Positions 25,983 through 35,306 are shown, numbered from the stretch's first letter. The stretch is DNA of 64,000 nucleotides from Paracoccus aurantiacus (GCF_007993065.1 NZ_VOPL01000007.1:62001-126000), one strand, 5' to 3'. The notes: generated by a model from the letters alone, not told the origin. A program made the numbers and translations.

Positions 25983-26480
25983 ATGGGGTGTCTTACGTCG
26001 ATGTCCTTCATTCGCTCGCTGAAATCTTCTTGGTTGATCGCATTGCTTTTGTTCGTGAATGCGAACCCAAGCCTAGCTTGGGACGCTTTCCCTGTAGGGG
26101 AATCTGTTACGCTGATGCAATCAGGCACCGACTACAACGTAGAGATTAGCTGTGCCAAGACCAACGGCAGTAAGCTGCGCCTTGAAATCCGCCGAGTCTA
26201 TGCGCCGATTGACGAGATAGAGCGTATAAAGTCTGTCACGCTTCATATTTATACCGGAACGTCTTTGGAATTCGCGCAGGAAATTGCGGTGGCGCTTACA
26301 ACTGATCGGGACATAATGCTTACCGGCTTTGTGGATTTCGCAATGGCTGGCCTCAAAAGTCTGGCTTCTGGCAGCAAGCTTGATATTATCGATAACGCGA
26401 CCGGGCGGATAATTTTCTCCAGTCCCATGCATGGCACATCGCAGGGGCGAAAGCTGTTCAAAGAACGATGCGGGATATGA
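25983..26480 (+). CDS. small secreted protein, paralogue 1 of cluster
   Basis: The 165-residue protein has a Sec signal peptide, with hydrophobic SWLIALLLFVNANPSLA and then WDAF. It is not recognised. One cysteine falls in an early strand (NVEISCAKTNGSKLRLEIRR), and the protein ends in KERCGI. The gene at 26562 has the same plan (signal peptide, strand cysteine, SERCGI end), so these are paralogues, probably with a disulphide. The start could also be the ATG at 26001; neither has a strong SD. It opens a six-gene forward cluster of exported proteins. Confidence 0.7.
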   Translation: MGCLTSMSFIRSLKSSWLIALLLFVNANPSLAWDAFPVGESVTLMQSGTDYNVEISCAKTNGSKLRLEIRRVYAPIDEIERIKSVTLHIYTGTSLEFAQEIAVALTTDRDIMLTGFVDFAMAGLKSLASGSKLDIIDNATGRIIFSSPMHGTSQGRKLFKERCGI

Positions 26481-26561
26481 GGCTGACCAGGATGACGCTT
26501 CCACGGGTGGGGCCCAATTCTCTTTACGCTTCTTTGGCTAGGTTTTGCATGGGAGTTTCGG

Positions 26562-27053
26562 ATGAAAAAGCTCGGGCGGATTTCGATATGGGTGATGTGC
26601 ATCGCGCTTCCGGCATCGTCGCTCGTCACGCCGAAAGCCCACGCATGGGAACTTGGCAAAGCTGCAGATAGCGCTTGGACGGCAGAAAGCAGCGACGGCA
26701 TAAGACTTCGGTTCAGTTGCAGCCGCGGCACTGGTCGGCTGTCCATGATGCTTACGGATCTTTCCAAGGGTGCGGACCTGTCAGCTCCACTCGCCTCGAT
26801 CGAGGCGTCGGAATCTCTGATGCTGACTATCCAGCTGCCCGACGGCCGCACCAGCCGTAAGCCGATTGCCAGTTTCAATGAGCAAGGCTCTGTCGCGGCC
26901 GAGATTCCTGCGGGTTCGTTCGATCTTGAGGCCTTCGCGAATGGGCAGAGTCTGATTCTTGAGGATGTCGGCACGGCAAGAGCGCTGTTTCGGTCTGGGA
27001 TGAAGGGGACAGGCGCGGCACGCCTTGCCTTCAGCGAACGCTGCGGAATCTGA
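26562..27053 (+). CDS. small secreted protein, paralogue 2 of cluster
   Basis: The 163-residue protein starts MKKLGRISIWVMCIALPASSLVTPKAHA and is probably cleaved there, before WELG. The mature part looks like a small beta-rich domain. Cysteines occur in LRFSCSRGTG and at the terminal SERCGI, the same two places as in the 25983 gene. An SD-like GGGAG precedes the ATG. I find no known domain. An export role in the periplasm or outside follows from the signal peptide only. Confidence 0.75.
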   Translation: MKKLGRISIWVMCIALPASSLVTPKAHAWELGKAADSAWTAESSDGIRLRFSCSRGTGRLSMMLTDLSKGADLSAPLASIEASESLMLTIQLPDGRTSRKPIASFNEQGSVAAEIPAGSFDLEAFANGQSLILEDVGTARALFRSGMKGTGAARLAFSERCGI

Positions 27054-27107
27054 ACGATCATTCAAGAGCATATACTCAGTCCAACCGGGAAAGGGAGATA
27101 ATGCGTT

Positions 27108-28427
27108 ATGATCCAGATTAAACACGCGCTTTTCGGCCTCTGCGTCATGAGCGCTCTTCCCGTCCATGCGCAAAGCCAGGCCGAGCGGCTGGCGCAAATG
27201 ATGTCCAAGAACTACGCCATGCAGTCCCTTCAATCGATAATGCTGGGCGATCTTGAGAGCGCGCGGAACTTTGCGCTTCGCGCGTTCCCGCCCGACCCGA
27301 CCGAGCAAGAAGCAATGGCGCTTCCTGAGGCCATGTTCGCTCTGGAGTTGGCGATGGGCGCGCGTATCGCGCATATCGACGACGAAGGGACGGGGCTCTA
27401 CAGTGTTGACAGCACCGGTACGAGGGCGTTCGCAGGGTTCTACGATCCTCGTCCGGAAGTGAACACGCAATATGTCACCCCGGCAATCTACGATCCCCGT
27501 GACGGGGCCCTGATCGGCGCGCTGGATGAGGTCGCGGCGTCGTCTTCCCCCGAGTTTTCTCCCGAGTTCTCGCCTGACGGCAAGCTTCTTGCCTATCCGA
27601 CCTTTCCCAGAGCGAAGGTCCAGCTTTTCAGCTCTGAAGATGGAAGTCTGGTGCGTGAACTGACGACTGATGTGTCGGCGCCGTTCGATTGGCTGGTGCC
27701 AGTGCCCTTGGGCTTCTCGGCTGACGGAACGCAATACGCATATGGGTATCGTCACGACCGCGGAGGCATCCTGGTCTGGAACGTTGCCGACGGCAGCTTG
27801 GTGAGCCATCTGGCGGCGGAGGGTGAGGGCGCCGAAACATGGGTGCCACTCGGTTGGGATCATGAGGGCGGCTTCGCCGTTCAGAAGATCATCAATGATA
27901 CAGCGACCGGAATGGTAACGAATGCTAGTTTGGAGCGGTGGAGCCAGGACGGAGGAAAGGCCATGCTTTCCGATCTCGCAGGCGTGATAGACACCGTATC
28001 GCTGAAATCCATCACCTTTCCGGGCGTGCCTGTTGTCTTCATGTCGGACGAGATGCGCCTGGCGGCGATTGATCTTGAGACCGGCGCAGTCCGCTTCAAG
28101 ACCGAGGTTGAGTTTCCCGAAATCGCGCTTGTGCGTAACGGCACGGCATTTTCGATAAGGCCCTTCGACATCGAATCGCTTGACGATTTTCAGGTCTTCG
28201 ATCTGGCGGGAAATCGGCTGCAGATATTGGGACGCGATCTCATTCCGCTGGCGCAGGCGGCTGTATCACGGTCCGGCATGATTGCGGCGGTTCCGAAAAA
28301 CGCCACGCGGCATACATATCTTGGGCAGGATCTGCCGAAAGGTGCAGCACTCTATAACGCTGTCTGGGACGGACTCGACGCGGCGACCCAACAGGCCATC
28401 AACCAGGATCGGGTCGTCCGGCCATGA
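27108..28427 (+). CDS. exported propeller-like protein, paralogue A
   Basis: The 439-residue protein has the signal peptide ALFGLCVMSALPVHA, cleaved before QSQAERLAQMM. A helical N-terminal section resembling a repeat (SARNFALRAFPPDPTEQEAMALPEAMFALELAMGARI) is followed by WD40/beta-propeller-like blades: FSPDGKLLAYPTF, GFSADGTQYAYGY, GILVWNVADGSLVSHL. The C-terminus is DRVVRP. The next gene encodes a clear paralogue and overlaps by ATGA, so the pair arose by tandem duplication. The propeller suggests a binding or scaffold role; no enzyme motif is seen. Confidence 0.78.
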   Translation: MIQIKHALFGLCVMSALPVHAQSQAERLAQMMSKNYAMQSLQSIMLGDLESARNFALRAFPPDPTEQEAMALPEAMFALELAMGARIAHIDDEGTGLYSVDSTGTRAFAGFYDPRPEVNTQYVTPAIYDPRDGALIGALDEVAASSSPEFSPEFSPDGKLLAYPTFPRAKVQLFSSEDGSLVRELTTDVSAPFDWLVPVPLGFSADGTQYAYGYRHDRGGILVWNVADGSLVSHLAAEGEGAETWVPLGWDHEGGFAVQKIINDTATGMVTNASLERWSQDGGKAMLSDLAGVIDTVSLKSITFPGVPVVFMSDEMRLAAIDLETGAVRFKTEVEFPEIALVRNGTAFSIRPFDIESLDDFQVFDLAGNRLQILGRDLIPLAQAAVSRSGMIAAVPKNATRHTYLGQDLPKGAALYNAVWDGLDAATQQAINQDRVVRP

Positions 28428-29749
28428 TGATCAAGCAGGCTGCATTTGCCGGGCTGATACTGGCCCAATCCGCCCTCGCTCAGACGGATACCGAACGTCT
28501 CGCGGATCTGATGTCACGGGACTTTGCCAATCAGGCGATCACGGCGCTTCGAAAGGGGGACAGGCCGGCAGCGCTGAGCCTTGCCCTGAGAGGTCTGCCG
28601 GATCAGCCCACTGAAGACGATCTGGTGCGCTATCCCGAAGCGGTCTTTGCGCTGGAACTGGCCTATGGCGCGCGCGTCCCGCGCATCGATCAGGACAGGG
28701 ACGCACGTTACAGTGTCAACAGCGACGGAACGCGGGCGTTCGTCAGCCGGTGGGAGGATCCGACACATCCTGATCAGGACAGTTTTCCCCAAGCCATCAT
28801 CGACCCGCGCGACGGTCGCCTGATCGCAGAGCTGGATCCACAGATAAGGGTTCACGGGGTCACAACGCCGGGCATATCGGCCTCGTTTTCGCCTGATGGC
28901 AGCATTCTGGCCTTGCCGTCGAACGAGACATCGATCGTTCATCTCTACGCCGCCGAGGATGGCGCATATATTGGTGAAATGAAACCCAGTCCCGAGGCGA
29001 GTGGAGGAAAATCCATCGGCTACGAGGCCGGCTTCAATCAGGACGGGCGCCTTTATGCGCGCGCCTATAGCGTTCTCCGAACGACGGGTATCGACATATG
29101 GGATGTGCGATCACGCGATCTAATTCATAACTTTCAGACCGTCTCGGATAAGACCACGCGGCAGGTGCCTTTGGGATGGGACCATGAAGACGGATTGATC
29201 GTTCAGACGACGCGAAGCGATCCGGACAGGAAAATTCCTGATAAAATCATCATCGAGAGATGGAAAACGGATGGGACGAAATCGGCGCTCGTCTCGCGGG
29301 AAGGTCGAAAATACGACATGGATGTCACCGCCTTTGCCTATCCAGAAACCGGCCTTCTATTCCTTGCAGGTGAACAGGGGCTGGAGGCCGTAGACATGTC
29401 GACCGGCCAGCTACGCTTCAGTCATCCGATGATCGGGCCGTTCGCGGCCCTTGCGCGCGACGCTCATGCGGTCGTGCTTCGGCCCCGTTCGCTGGTCCAG
29501 CCGGACGCCTTCACCGTCCTTGATCTGGATGGTAACGAACTTGCTATCAGAGGGAATGACGCAATCCCTTTCATGCATGACGTTTTCTCGCCTGGCGGCA
29601 ATCGTATAACCATGTCGACCGGTCTGCTGCAGACGACCTACGCGGGGGCTGGCGCGCCTCAGGGTTTGACGCTGTACGAGCGGGTGTGGAGCGAAATGAG
29701 CGAGGCCGAGCGACGGAATATCAGTGTCGAGCGCGTGCCTCGCCCGTAG
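28424..29749 (+). CDS. exported propeller-like protein, paralogue B
   Basis: The 441-residue protein parallels the upstream gene from end to end. It has a short signal peptide (AAFAGLILAQSALA), ERLADLMSRDFANQAITALRKGDRPAALSLALRGLP, PEAVFALELAYGARVPRID, YSVNSDGTRAFVS, blade-like FSPDGSILALPS and GIDIWDVRSRDLIHNF, and the end ERVPRP. The ATG overlaps the previous stop. The alternation of a helical start with a propeller is shared only within this pair, so the two probably form a complex or bind related partners (inference). Confidence 0.78.
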   Translation: MMIKQAAFAGLILAQSALAQTDTERLADLMSRDFANQAITALRKGDRPAALSLALRGLPDQPTEDDLVRYPEAVFALELAYGARVPRIDQDRDARYSVNSDGTRAFVSRWEDPTHPDQDSFPQAIIDPRDGRLIAELDPQIRVHGVTTPGISASFSPDGSILALPSNETSIVHLYAAEDGAYIGEMKPSPEASGGKSIGYEAGFNQDGRLYARAYSVLRTTGIDIWDVRSRDLIHNFQTVSDKTTRQVPLGWDHEDGLIVQTTRSDPDRKIPDKIIIERWKTDGTKSALVSREGRKYDMDVTAFAYPETGLLFLAGEQGLEAVDMSTGQLRFSHPMIGPFAALARDAHAVVLRPRSLVQPDAFTVLDLDGNELAIRGNDAIPFMHDVFSPGGNRITMSTGLLQTTYAGAGAPQGLTLYERVWSEMSEAERRNISVERVPRP

Positions 29750-29822
29750 CCGTAACGTCAACGGTGCCGCCACAAAGGAGGCATCATCTGTCCGTCCTTG
29801 GCCGTTATATCGAGGTCACCCG

Positions 29823-30296
29823 ATGCGTAAAACTAAATCTGCGTTCCTGATTGCCTTTTCTTACCTTCTTGCGAACCCGGTCCACGCTTGGGACAGAGTT
29901 AACAGCACCATGAACAGTGCCTTCTATGAGGCCGGTTCCGGCGATGTGACGATCTTGATCGGGTGTTATCCGGGTAGCGCAGAAATCCAGTTCACAATCA
30001 AAAGTGGAAGGCCGTTCCTGACCGGAAAAGAGCAACCGCGGACTATCGCTTTCGTAATTGACGGGGTGCGCTTCGCATCGGGTCTGTCGGACTACCTGAC
30101 CGGTCAAGAAGAAAGCTGGATCTCCGGAACATTTCCGTTCGGTCGGCATGCGGCCGTATTTGCAGGAGGTAACTCCATGACGGTTATTGATGCGACCGGC
30201 CGAAACGATGAGACTTTCCTGACCGTGGATCTTAAGGGATCCTCGTCTGCCATAAAAAAGCTATTGCAGACCTGCCCGGCGGCGGCAGGGCGATAG
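29823..30296 (+). CDS. small secreted protein, paralogue 3 of cluster (divergent)
   Basis: The 157-residue protein has the signal peptide MRKTKSAFLIAFSYLLANPVHA, then WDRV. As in the two small proteins upstream, a tryptophan follows the cleavage site. A cysteine sits in the early strand (VTILIGCYPGSAEIQF) and another near the C-terminus (KKLLQTCPAAAG). Sequence identity to them is low, so relatedness rests on layout. GAGG lies eight bases before the ATG. Function is unknown. Confidence 0.72.
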   Translation: MRKTKSAFLIAFSYLLANPVHAWDRVNSTMNSAFYEAGSGDVTILIGCYPGSAEIQFTIKSGRPFLTGKEQPRTIAFVIDGVRFASGLSDYLTGQEESWISGTFPFGRHAAVFAGGNSMTVIDATGRNDETFLTVDLKGSSSAIKKLLQTCPAAAGR

Positions 30297-30383
30297 GTTG
30301 AGGGAAGCGTCTGAACTGTTCGAAACCTCTTCCTGCCGCCATTTATACGACGTGCTTCGGCATTCATGCCTTACGGAGGACAA

Positions 30384-32141
30384 ATGAACCGCAAGATGCT
30401 GAGGGCGCTGATGCTGATGCTGTTCGTCGCCCCGAACTCTCTTCACGCCAGAGGCGAAGTGATCGAAATCGACCGGACGGAGATCGACGATCTGCTGCGA
30501 GGGTCCGGTTGCCCACGCGATTCTGCCAAGCAATATACAAGCATAACGGCTGGAATGATCTATATCGAGTGCCTGACTCGCGTGCTTGAGCGGCTGGGAT
30601 GTATGGAACCGCCCGAAGGTGGCTCGCCGTCTTTTGACCGTGGGCTGCAGTGTCTGAGGGAAGCGAACGGGCGCCCAAAAGGAACCGGAGGCGGGCAGCG
30701 GATAGATGACGTGCGCCTGATGCTGGGCGCTTACGCGTCGGATGGCGATGGCTCGGTCCCGCTGATGGGGATTTCGCTGGAAGGCCGGGATGTCAGGACC
30801 CTTGCCGCCGATGCGATCCTTGACCCGTTCGTGACGAGCGAGGCGCCACTGGCGGGTGCGGAAGCAGTTCGTGATCGGTATGGCATTGAGCTTATGGCGC
30901 GGGACGGGGGCGGGTTCACAATCGGCAGGGTGTCCGTCGGCGGGCCTGCATTTTTGCAGGGCAAGGGCTTCGGGACCGGCGATGCCCTTGAGCAGGTGAT
31001 CTTCGATACGCCCGGACAAGATGCAGAAGCATGCGGGGATATGCACTGTATTCATGAGGTCGCTTCCCGAAATGAATTCGGAGAGGCAATTCGAATAGGG
31101 GCAGATCTGATATTGCAGGCCGAGGCGCCAGACAGTCCACCCTGGATCGAGGTTCGCACCGATAAGCGCCAGGATTTGCTGCGTAAATACATGAACCAAA
31201 TACTCTGGGCAAAGCTGGGATTAGTCATAGTTGATGGTGACGGCGGAGGATATGCAAAGGTCCACAAGGTGAGGGGGCAAGGTCCGGCCGATCAGGTCGG
31301 GCTGACAGAGGGTCAGAAAATTCTGTCTCAACATGAGCCAAAGAACTGGGAAAGGCGAAACGACCAGCGCCGGCTTCAGGGGGCTGATTATATCATTGAC
31401 GGAGTTTATGATGCTCTGAATGAGTCTTATTTTATTGGAATCATCGGATTTTACTCTGGCGCCATTGGCGAAAAGCCACAACATCGAAAGATTACGGTGA
31501 ATCCTGGCGCAATTGTTTTCGATGGTGGCGTCGTGGCCTTAGATGCCGATAGAGAGTTTTCCGCGGTGAACCCTGGGCGAGATCGTCGTGAGGCGGAGCG
31601 CAACTGGAAGCTGGCGTCAGAGAGAAAGGCCCAGGAAATCGAAGCGGCACGGCCCCGGGAATTTGTCATGTTCGAGGAAGCCGAGCGAAGCATTTTGGAG
31701 CTTGTCTATAGGGGTGAGTATGCGGCCGCTGCCAATTATGTGCCTCAGCGGGCCGAGTACACGCCATCGGTTGACAGTATATTCATGGATCCAGTTCGAA
31801 GGATGATCCATTCAGGATATTCTGCGATGCGGTGGAAGCCCCTGGTAAAGGACTACGCGATTTGGCGTGCATCTGTGTTGGGTGCTTGTCCCGGGGATGG
31901 CAGAGCCCTGACTGTCGTGACGACAACGACAGAAGACGGGCGGATAGTTGGTGAAGAGAGCCGTCAGTATTTTTTCAATCCAGATTTTTATCGAATAACA
32001 GTTGAACTAGATAATTTTGACACTGGAACGGGCATGAACGCATTTCGTCTTCCATGGGCTGAGTTCTTTGGTCAGCTAAGCTGCAATAGCGAATTTTTGT
32101 CTACTATGGACAGGAATATGGTAGAATTTTATGATTACTGA
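30384..32141 (+). CDS. exported protein with two PDZ-like segments
   Basis: The 585-residue protein has the signal peptide MNRKMLRALMLMLFVAPNSLHA and an SD GGAGG before the ATG. A Cys-containing N-terminal domain (GSGCPRDS, YIECLTRVLERLGCMEP, GLQCLREA) is followed by two segments of PDZ type: YGIELMARDGGGFTIGRVSVGGPAFLQG near residues 165-195 and LGLVIVDGDGGGYAKVHKVRGQGPADQVGLTEGQKIL near 280-315. A charged helical stretch and an unassigned C-terminal domain follow. No protease triad is seen. Codon use becomes A/T-rich toward the end (31380-32140), unlike the flanking genes, which points to transfer. Last gene of the cluster. Confidence 0.75.
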   Translation: MNRKMLRALMLMLFVAPNSLHARGEVIEIDRTEIDDLLRGSGCPRDSAKQYTSITAGMIYIECLTRVLERLGCMEPPEGGSPSFDRGLQCLREANGRPKGTGGGQRIDDVRLMLGAYASDGDGSVPLMGISLEGRDVRTLAADAILDPFVTSEAPLAGAEAVRDRYGIELMARDGGGFTIGRVSVGGPAFLQGKGFGTGDALEQVIFDTPGQDAEACGDMHCIHEVASRNEFGEAIRIGADLILQAEAPDSPPWIEVRTDKRQDLLRKYMNQILWAKLGLVIVDGDGGGYAKVHKVRGQGPADQVGLTEGQKILSQHEPKNWERRNDQRRLQGADYIIDGVYDALNESYFIGIIGFYSGAIGEKPQHRKITVNPGAIVFDGGVVALDADREFSAVNPGRDRREAERNWKLASERKAQEIEAARPREFVMFEEAERSILELVYRGEYAAAANYVPQRAEYTPSVDSIFMDPVRRMIHSGYSAMRWKPLVKDYAIWRASVLGACPGDGRALTVVTTTTEDGRIVGEESRQYFFNPDFYRITVELDNFDTGTGMNAFRLPWAEFFGQLSCNSEFLSTMDRNMVEFYDY

Positions 32142-32611
32142 TAATGGTGCGGCTCTGTCGTACAAATCAGCTGCTGGTCGGGGTTTCTTTTTCCCGGAAC
32201 GGGTCTGTCGGACGGCTTCAGTAACAGGGATGCCGAGCGCGGTGTAGCCATTGGGGACGGTGACACGGACTTGGAGTTCGGTGATTTGCCGGATCCAGAT
32301 GTCCCGGACCTGTCCAATTCGGACGGTTACGAAGTGATGTTCCACGACCTGCGCTTTCCCTGCGCCACCAGCGTAACGCAGAAGCGAGTCGCTACGAAGT
32401 TGGAAAGGGTACTTAACCTGCCACGATGCTGCGATGGTGTCGAATAAGGTTCACCTCAACGCCACCTCAACCCTTGGCTGCAGTTTTCGCGTGGGTTGGG
32501 CCGTCCAAAGCCGGGTGATGCGGTCGAATGTCGGCATGGAAGTCGCAAGAAAACAAACAGTTATCTCATAAGTCGCTGATAATACTAGATTTTGCAATTT
32601 CCGCTTTGATC
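32142..32611. other. intergenic region before the tRNA-fMet fragment
   Basis: No supported gene lies in these 470 bases. A reverse open frame around 32130-32345 reads VRVTVPNGYTALGIPVTEAV, which has the look of a degraded coding end, but I cannot assign it. The phrase TCAACGCCACCTCAAC near 32454 recurs in similar form near 32728 on the other side of the tRNA fragment. Confidence 0.4.
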
Positions 32612-32658
32612 GGCTCATAACCTGAAGGTCGTAGGTTCAAATCCTACCCCCGCAACCA
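32612..32658 (+). other. initiator tRNA-Met 3' fragment (attachment scar)
   Basis: Forty-seven bases match the 3' half of alphaproteobacterial tRNA-fMet: the CAT anticodon loop (CTCATAA), CCTGAAGG, the T-arm GTAGGTTCAAATCCTAC and the acceptor CCCCGCA with ACCA. The 5' anticodon stem strand no longer pairs and the D-arm is absent. A tRNA 3' half cut within the anticodon region is the usual remnant of tyrosine-recombinase integration. No integrase lies between here and 23.8 kb, so the element that used this site has lost its integrase or lies elsewhere. Confidence 0.8.
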
Positions 32659-32815
32659 AAAAAATTTAAATAAATCAAGTAGATATGTGGGAGGTATTAT
32701 TATACTCACGCCCAATCGCCCACTTACATCAACGCCACATCAACACCAGACACCAAAAACTGCGTAAGCGTCCGGGCTGACTGATCAGCCCCACCTAGGT
32801 GGTCCAACTTGATTG

Positions 32816-32912
32816 TTAGCGCATGATCGGCCTACGGTCCATTGCGACGATGGTTTCCGGTGCCGGTGGGCGGTAGCCCAAGGCGCTGTGTGGGCGTTTT
32901 GTGTTGTTGTGT
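32816..32912 (-). pseudogene. IS3-family transposase, C-terminal fragment
   Basis: Read on the reverse strand, the frame HNNTKRPHSALGYRPPAPET runs on to a TAA at 32816-32818. This is the standard end of an IS3-type orfB integrase. It starts abruptly at 32911. The missing preceding part, ending in ILIEGWRKHNN, is at 47998-48194 on the same strand. Joining the two at their shared bases restores WRKHNNTKRPHSALGY in frame. Confidence 0.85.
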
Positions 32913-33019
32913 GCTGGTGATCAGCTAAATCGACATGCATGATCATGACATTTCATCATGGGCGGGCAATCAGAACCGACAGTCTTGAGCACCCGCCTCG
33001 ACATTGATGTGCAGCGACG

Positions 33020-33750
33020 TCAGATCGTTTTTCGTCGCAAGGACGGTCCAGAAAGCTCGATGCGATGCGCAGCACTGGTGAGGCGATCGAGTATTGCATC
33101 TGCGATCGTCGGATTATCGATGAAGGCATGCCAGTTCTCGACCGGCAACTGACCACAAACGATGGTCGCGCGTTCGCCAATTCGGTCATCCAGAAGCTCC
33201 AGAAGATCATGTTTGCCTGTCGCCTTGAGCTTGCTGACGCCGAAGTCGTCAAGGATGAGCAAGTCTGCCCGCTTATAATACGCACGCAACCGCGGGGTGG
33301 TGCCTTCCAGATGCGCAAGCTCAAATTCCTCCAGGAGGCGGGAAACCATCCTATAGGAGACGCTGATGCCGTTGCGGATGGCCTGCATCCCCAGGCAGCA
33401 GCCGAGCCAAGTTTTTTTTCTGTACCGCTCTTGCCGGTGATCAGCACATTCTGGTTACGATTAATCCAGTCGCAACTTAACAAGCGTGTCGTTAGCGATT
33501 TGTCCAGATTTCGCTGACTGCCATAAGTCAGTTCTTCGGGCTGGGCGTGAACACGCAATTTTGCGGCGCGTAGAAGGCGTTCTTTTCGAGCGTTCAGGCG
33601 GTACAGTTCTTCGGCATCGACCAGCATGGCCAGCCGGTCTTCGAACCCCAAGTCCGCTTGCTGAGGAGTTTCGACCTGTTGGCGCAATGCCTTCTGCATC
33701 CCTTTCAGTTTAAGATCGTCGAGTTTTCGTAGTGTCGCTTCAACGCTCAT
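33020..33750 (-). pseudogene. istB: IS21 helper ATPase IstB, frameshifted
   Basis: The N-terminal part is normal (MSVEATLRKLDDLKLKGMQKALRQQVETPQQADLGFEDRLAMLVDAE), as is the start of the P-loop (NVLITGKSGT). The sequence then has a run of eight A near 33412, and the frame is lost. The rest of IstB (WLGCCLGMQAIRNGISVSYRMVSRLLEEFELAHLEG, Walker B DLLILDDFGVSKLK) continues in another frame to 33020. The expected GTGKT of the P-loop is damaged even if a ribosome slipped, so the protein is probably inactive. It overlaps istA by ATGA. Confidence 0.85.
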
Positions 33751-35306
33751 GTATCGGTCCTCCCGTAATAGCTGGCTCCGCGGATGTTCTTGTGATTGGC
33801 GCTCGGATCCTCGGTTCCGTCTGCCTTAACCGGGGTCTCTATCCGAGCCGGCTGCGCAATCAATCGTTCAATCCGCCTGATATGCGGTGCGTCGGGGCAA
33901 TGCGTCAGAACCCAATCCGCAGCCTGAACGACGATCTCCTCGCCGTGATGGTCGACAAGTTCGGCAAGTTTGCGCGCGCATTTATCCGTCGCATTCGGGT
34001 TCTTCCAAACCGCCAGATGAAGTCTGAGATAGCGGTCGATTGGCTTCGCCTGATACCTGCCCCAGGTATTGAAATATCGATGTCGGTGATCACCATGGAA
34101 ACGATGGTTGTCCGGCTGATGGTGTCTGAGCGTCGAAACTTTACCTACGCCCTGCAACTGCGGATGAATGGCCACGCGTCGACGAACATGAAAGAGGCTG
34201 ACGACCTCCTGATCCTCGAAGAGGTCGACGGTCTTGCCAATCAACTCATGTGGTACGGAATAGAAATTGCCGCGATATTCGACGTGATAGTCTTCGGGAA
34301 CGCGAACCGACCTGATGTGCTGAAGGTTCCGAAACGGTCGATGCGGCAGCGCTCTCAAACGGCTTCTTTCTTCTTCTTCGAATATCTGTCTTCGAGACCG
34401 TCCGCCAAGGCGACGCATAGGCTTATCGTTGATCCGGTCCAGTTCGATCCCAATGGCGCGGTTGATTTCGGGGATGGAATGAAATGTCTGGCGAGATAAT
34501 GGTAGCGTGATCCAGCGTTTGACATGCAGCACGGACTGCTCGACGAGGCCTTTGTCCTGTGGGTTACCAACGCGAGCTGGAAGTGGCGTTACGCCATAAT
34601 GCTGCATCGCCCGATCAAAGGCAGCATTGAGCACTTGGCCACGTGCATGGGATCTCGGGTGGATCACAGCCGCCTTCAGATTGTCCGGGACAATATACTT
34701 CGGCGTCCCTCCAAAGTAGTCGAACATGGCGACATGGGCCTTTATCCAACTTTGTGCGCTCTGGTCAGGCACTGCGGTCGCGAAGATAAGGCGGCTATGC
34801 CCCAAAGCGCCAATGAAGAGCTCGACATGGCGCTTTTTGCCAGTTTCCGGGTCCGTGAGTTCCGGGCGCTTGCCTGAAAAATCGACGAAGGCTTCCTCTC
34901 CGGCAATTCGCACCTGCCGCATGATCGGACCGCGCTTTTTGAGATGCGCCTTGAGTTTGCGGCAAAATCGCGTGTAACTCATGGGAACTTCGGACTGCCG
35001 CGCGTATTCATTATGCAGTACGGTCATGACCATACCCTTCTCTGACGACATGCGCCGCGCCATCAGGTCCCAATCAGGTTCGGTCCAGGTCGTGGGCAAT
35101 AACTCACGCTTGAGGTCGAGAAGATCGCGCAACGCGTCCACGGTCAGCTCGTCGATTTCGGCCAAACTTAAAGGGCGATTACGAAGCTTACTCCGATATT
35201 TGCCAACTGTCGTGCGGTGTATGTCACACACCCGACCGATGGCGACATTGCTCAGATCTTCCATGACGATCAGACGCAGTGCTTTCTTGAAATCCATGTC
35301 TGGCAT
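33747..35306 (-). CDS. istA: IS21-family transposase IstA
   Basis: The 519-residue transposase has an N-terminal HTH (DFKKALRLIVMEDLSNVAIGRVCDIHRTTVGKYRSKL) and an rve-type catalytic core. The aspartates are in EEAFVDFSGKRP and YIVPDNLKAAV, and the glutamate is in QDKGLVEQSVLHVKRW. The Mu-type beta-barrel region (YHVEYRGNFYSVPHELIG) follows. Length and order are those of a complete IstA. The helper gene downstream is broken, so autonomous transposition is doubtful. Confidence 0.93.
   Translation of the reverse strand: MPDMDFKKALRLIVMEDLSNVAIGRVCDIHRTTVGKYRSKLRNRPLSLAEIDELTVDALRDLLDLKRELLPTTWTEPDWDLMARRMSSEKGMVMTVLHNEYARQSEVPMSYTRFCRKLKAHLKKRGPIMRQVRIAGEEAFVDFSGKRPELTDPETGKKRHVELFIGALGHSRLIFATAVPDQSAQSWIKAHVAMFDYFGGTPKYIVPDNLKAAVIHPRSHARGQVLNAAFDRAMQHYGVTPLPARVGNPQDKGLVEQSVLHVKRWITLPLSRQTFHSIPEINRAIGIELDRINDKPMRRLGGRSRRQIFEEEERSRLRALPHRPFRNLQHIRSVRVPEDYHVEYRGNFYSVPHELIGKTVDLFEDQEVVSLFHVRRRVAIHPQLQGVGKVSTLRHHQPDNHRFHGDHRHRYFNTWGRYQAKPIDRYLRLHLAVWKNPNATDKCARKLAELVDHHGEEIVVQAADWVLTHCPDAPHIRRIERLIAQPARIETPVKADGTEDPSANHKNIRGASYYGRTDT

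Noticed and set aside
33400-33425. Programmed -1 frameshifting in istB
   Set aside because: The slippery A-run exists, but the shifted product still lacks a proper P-loop, so simple mutation is the better reading.
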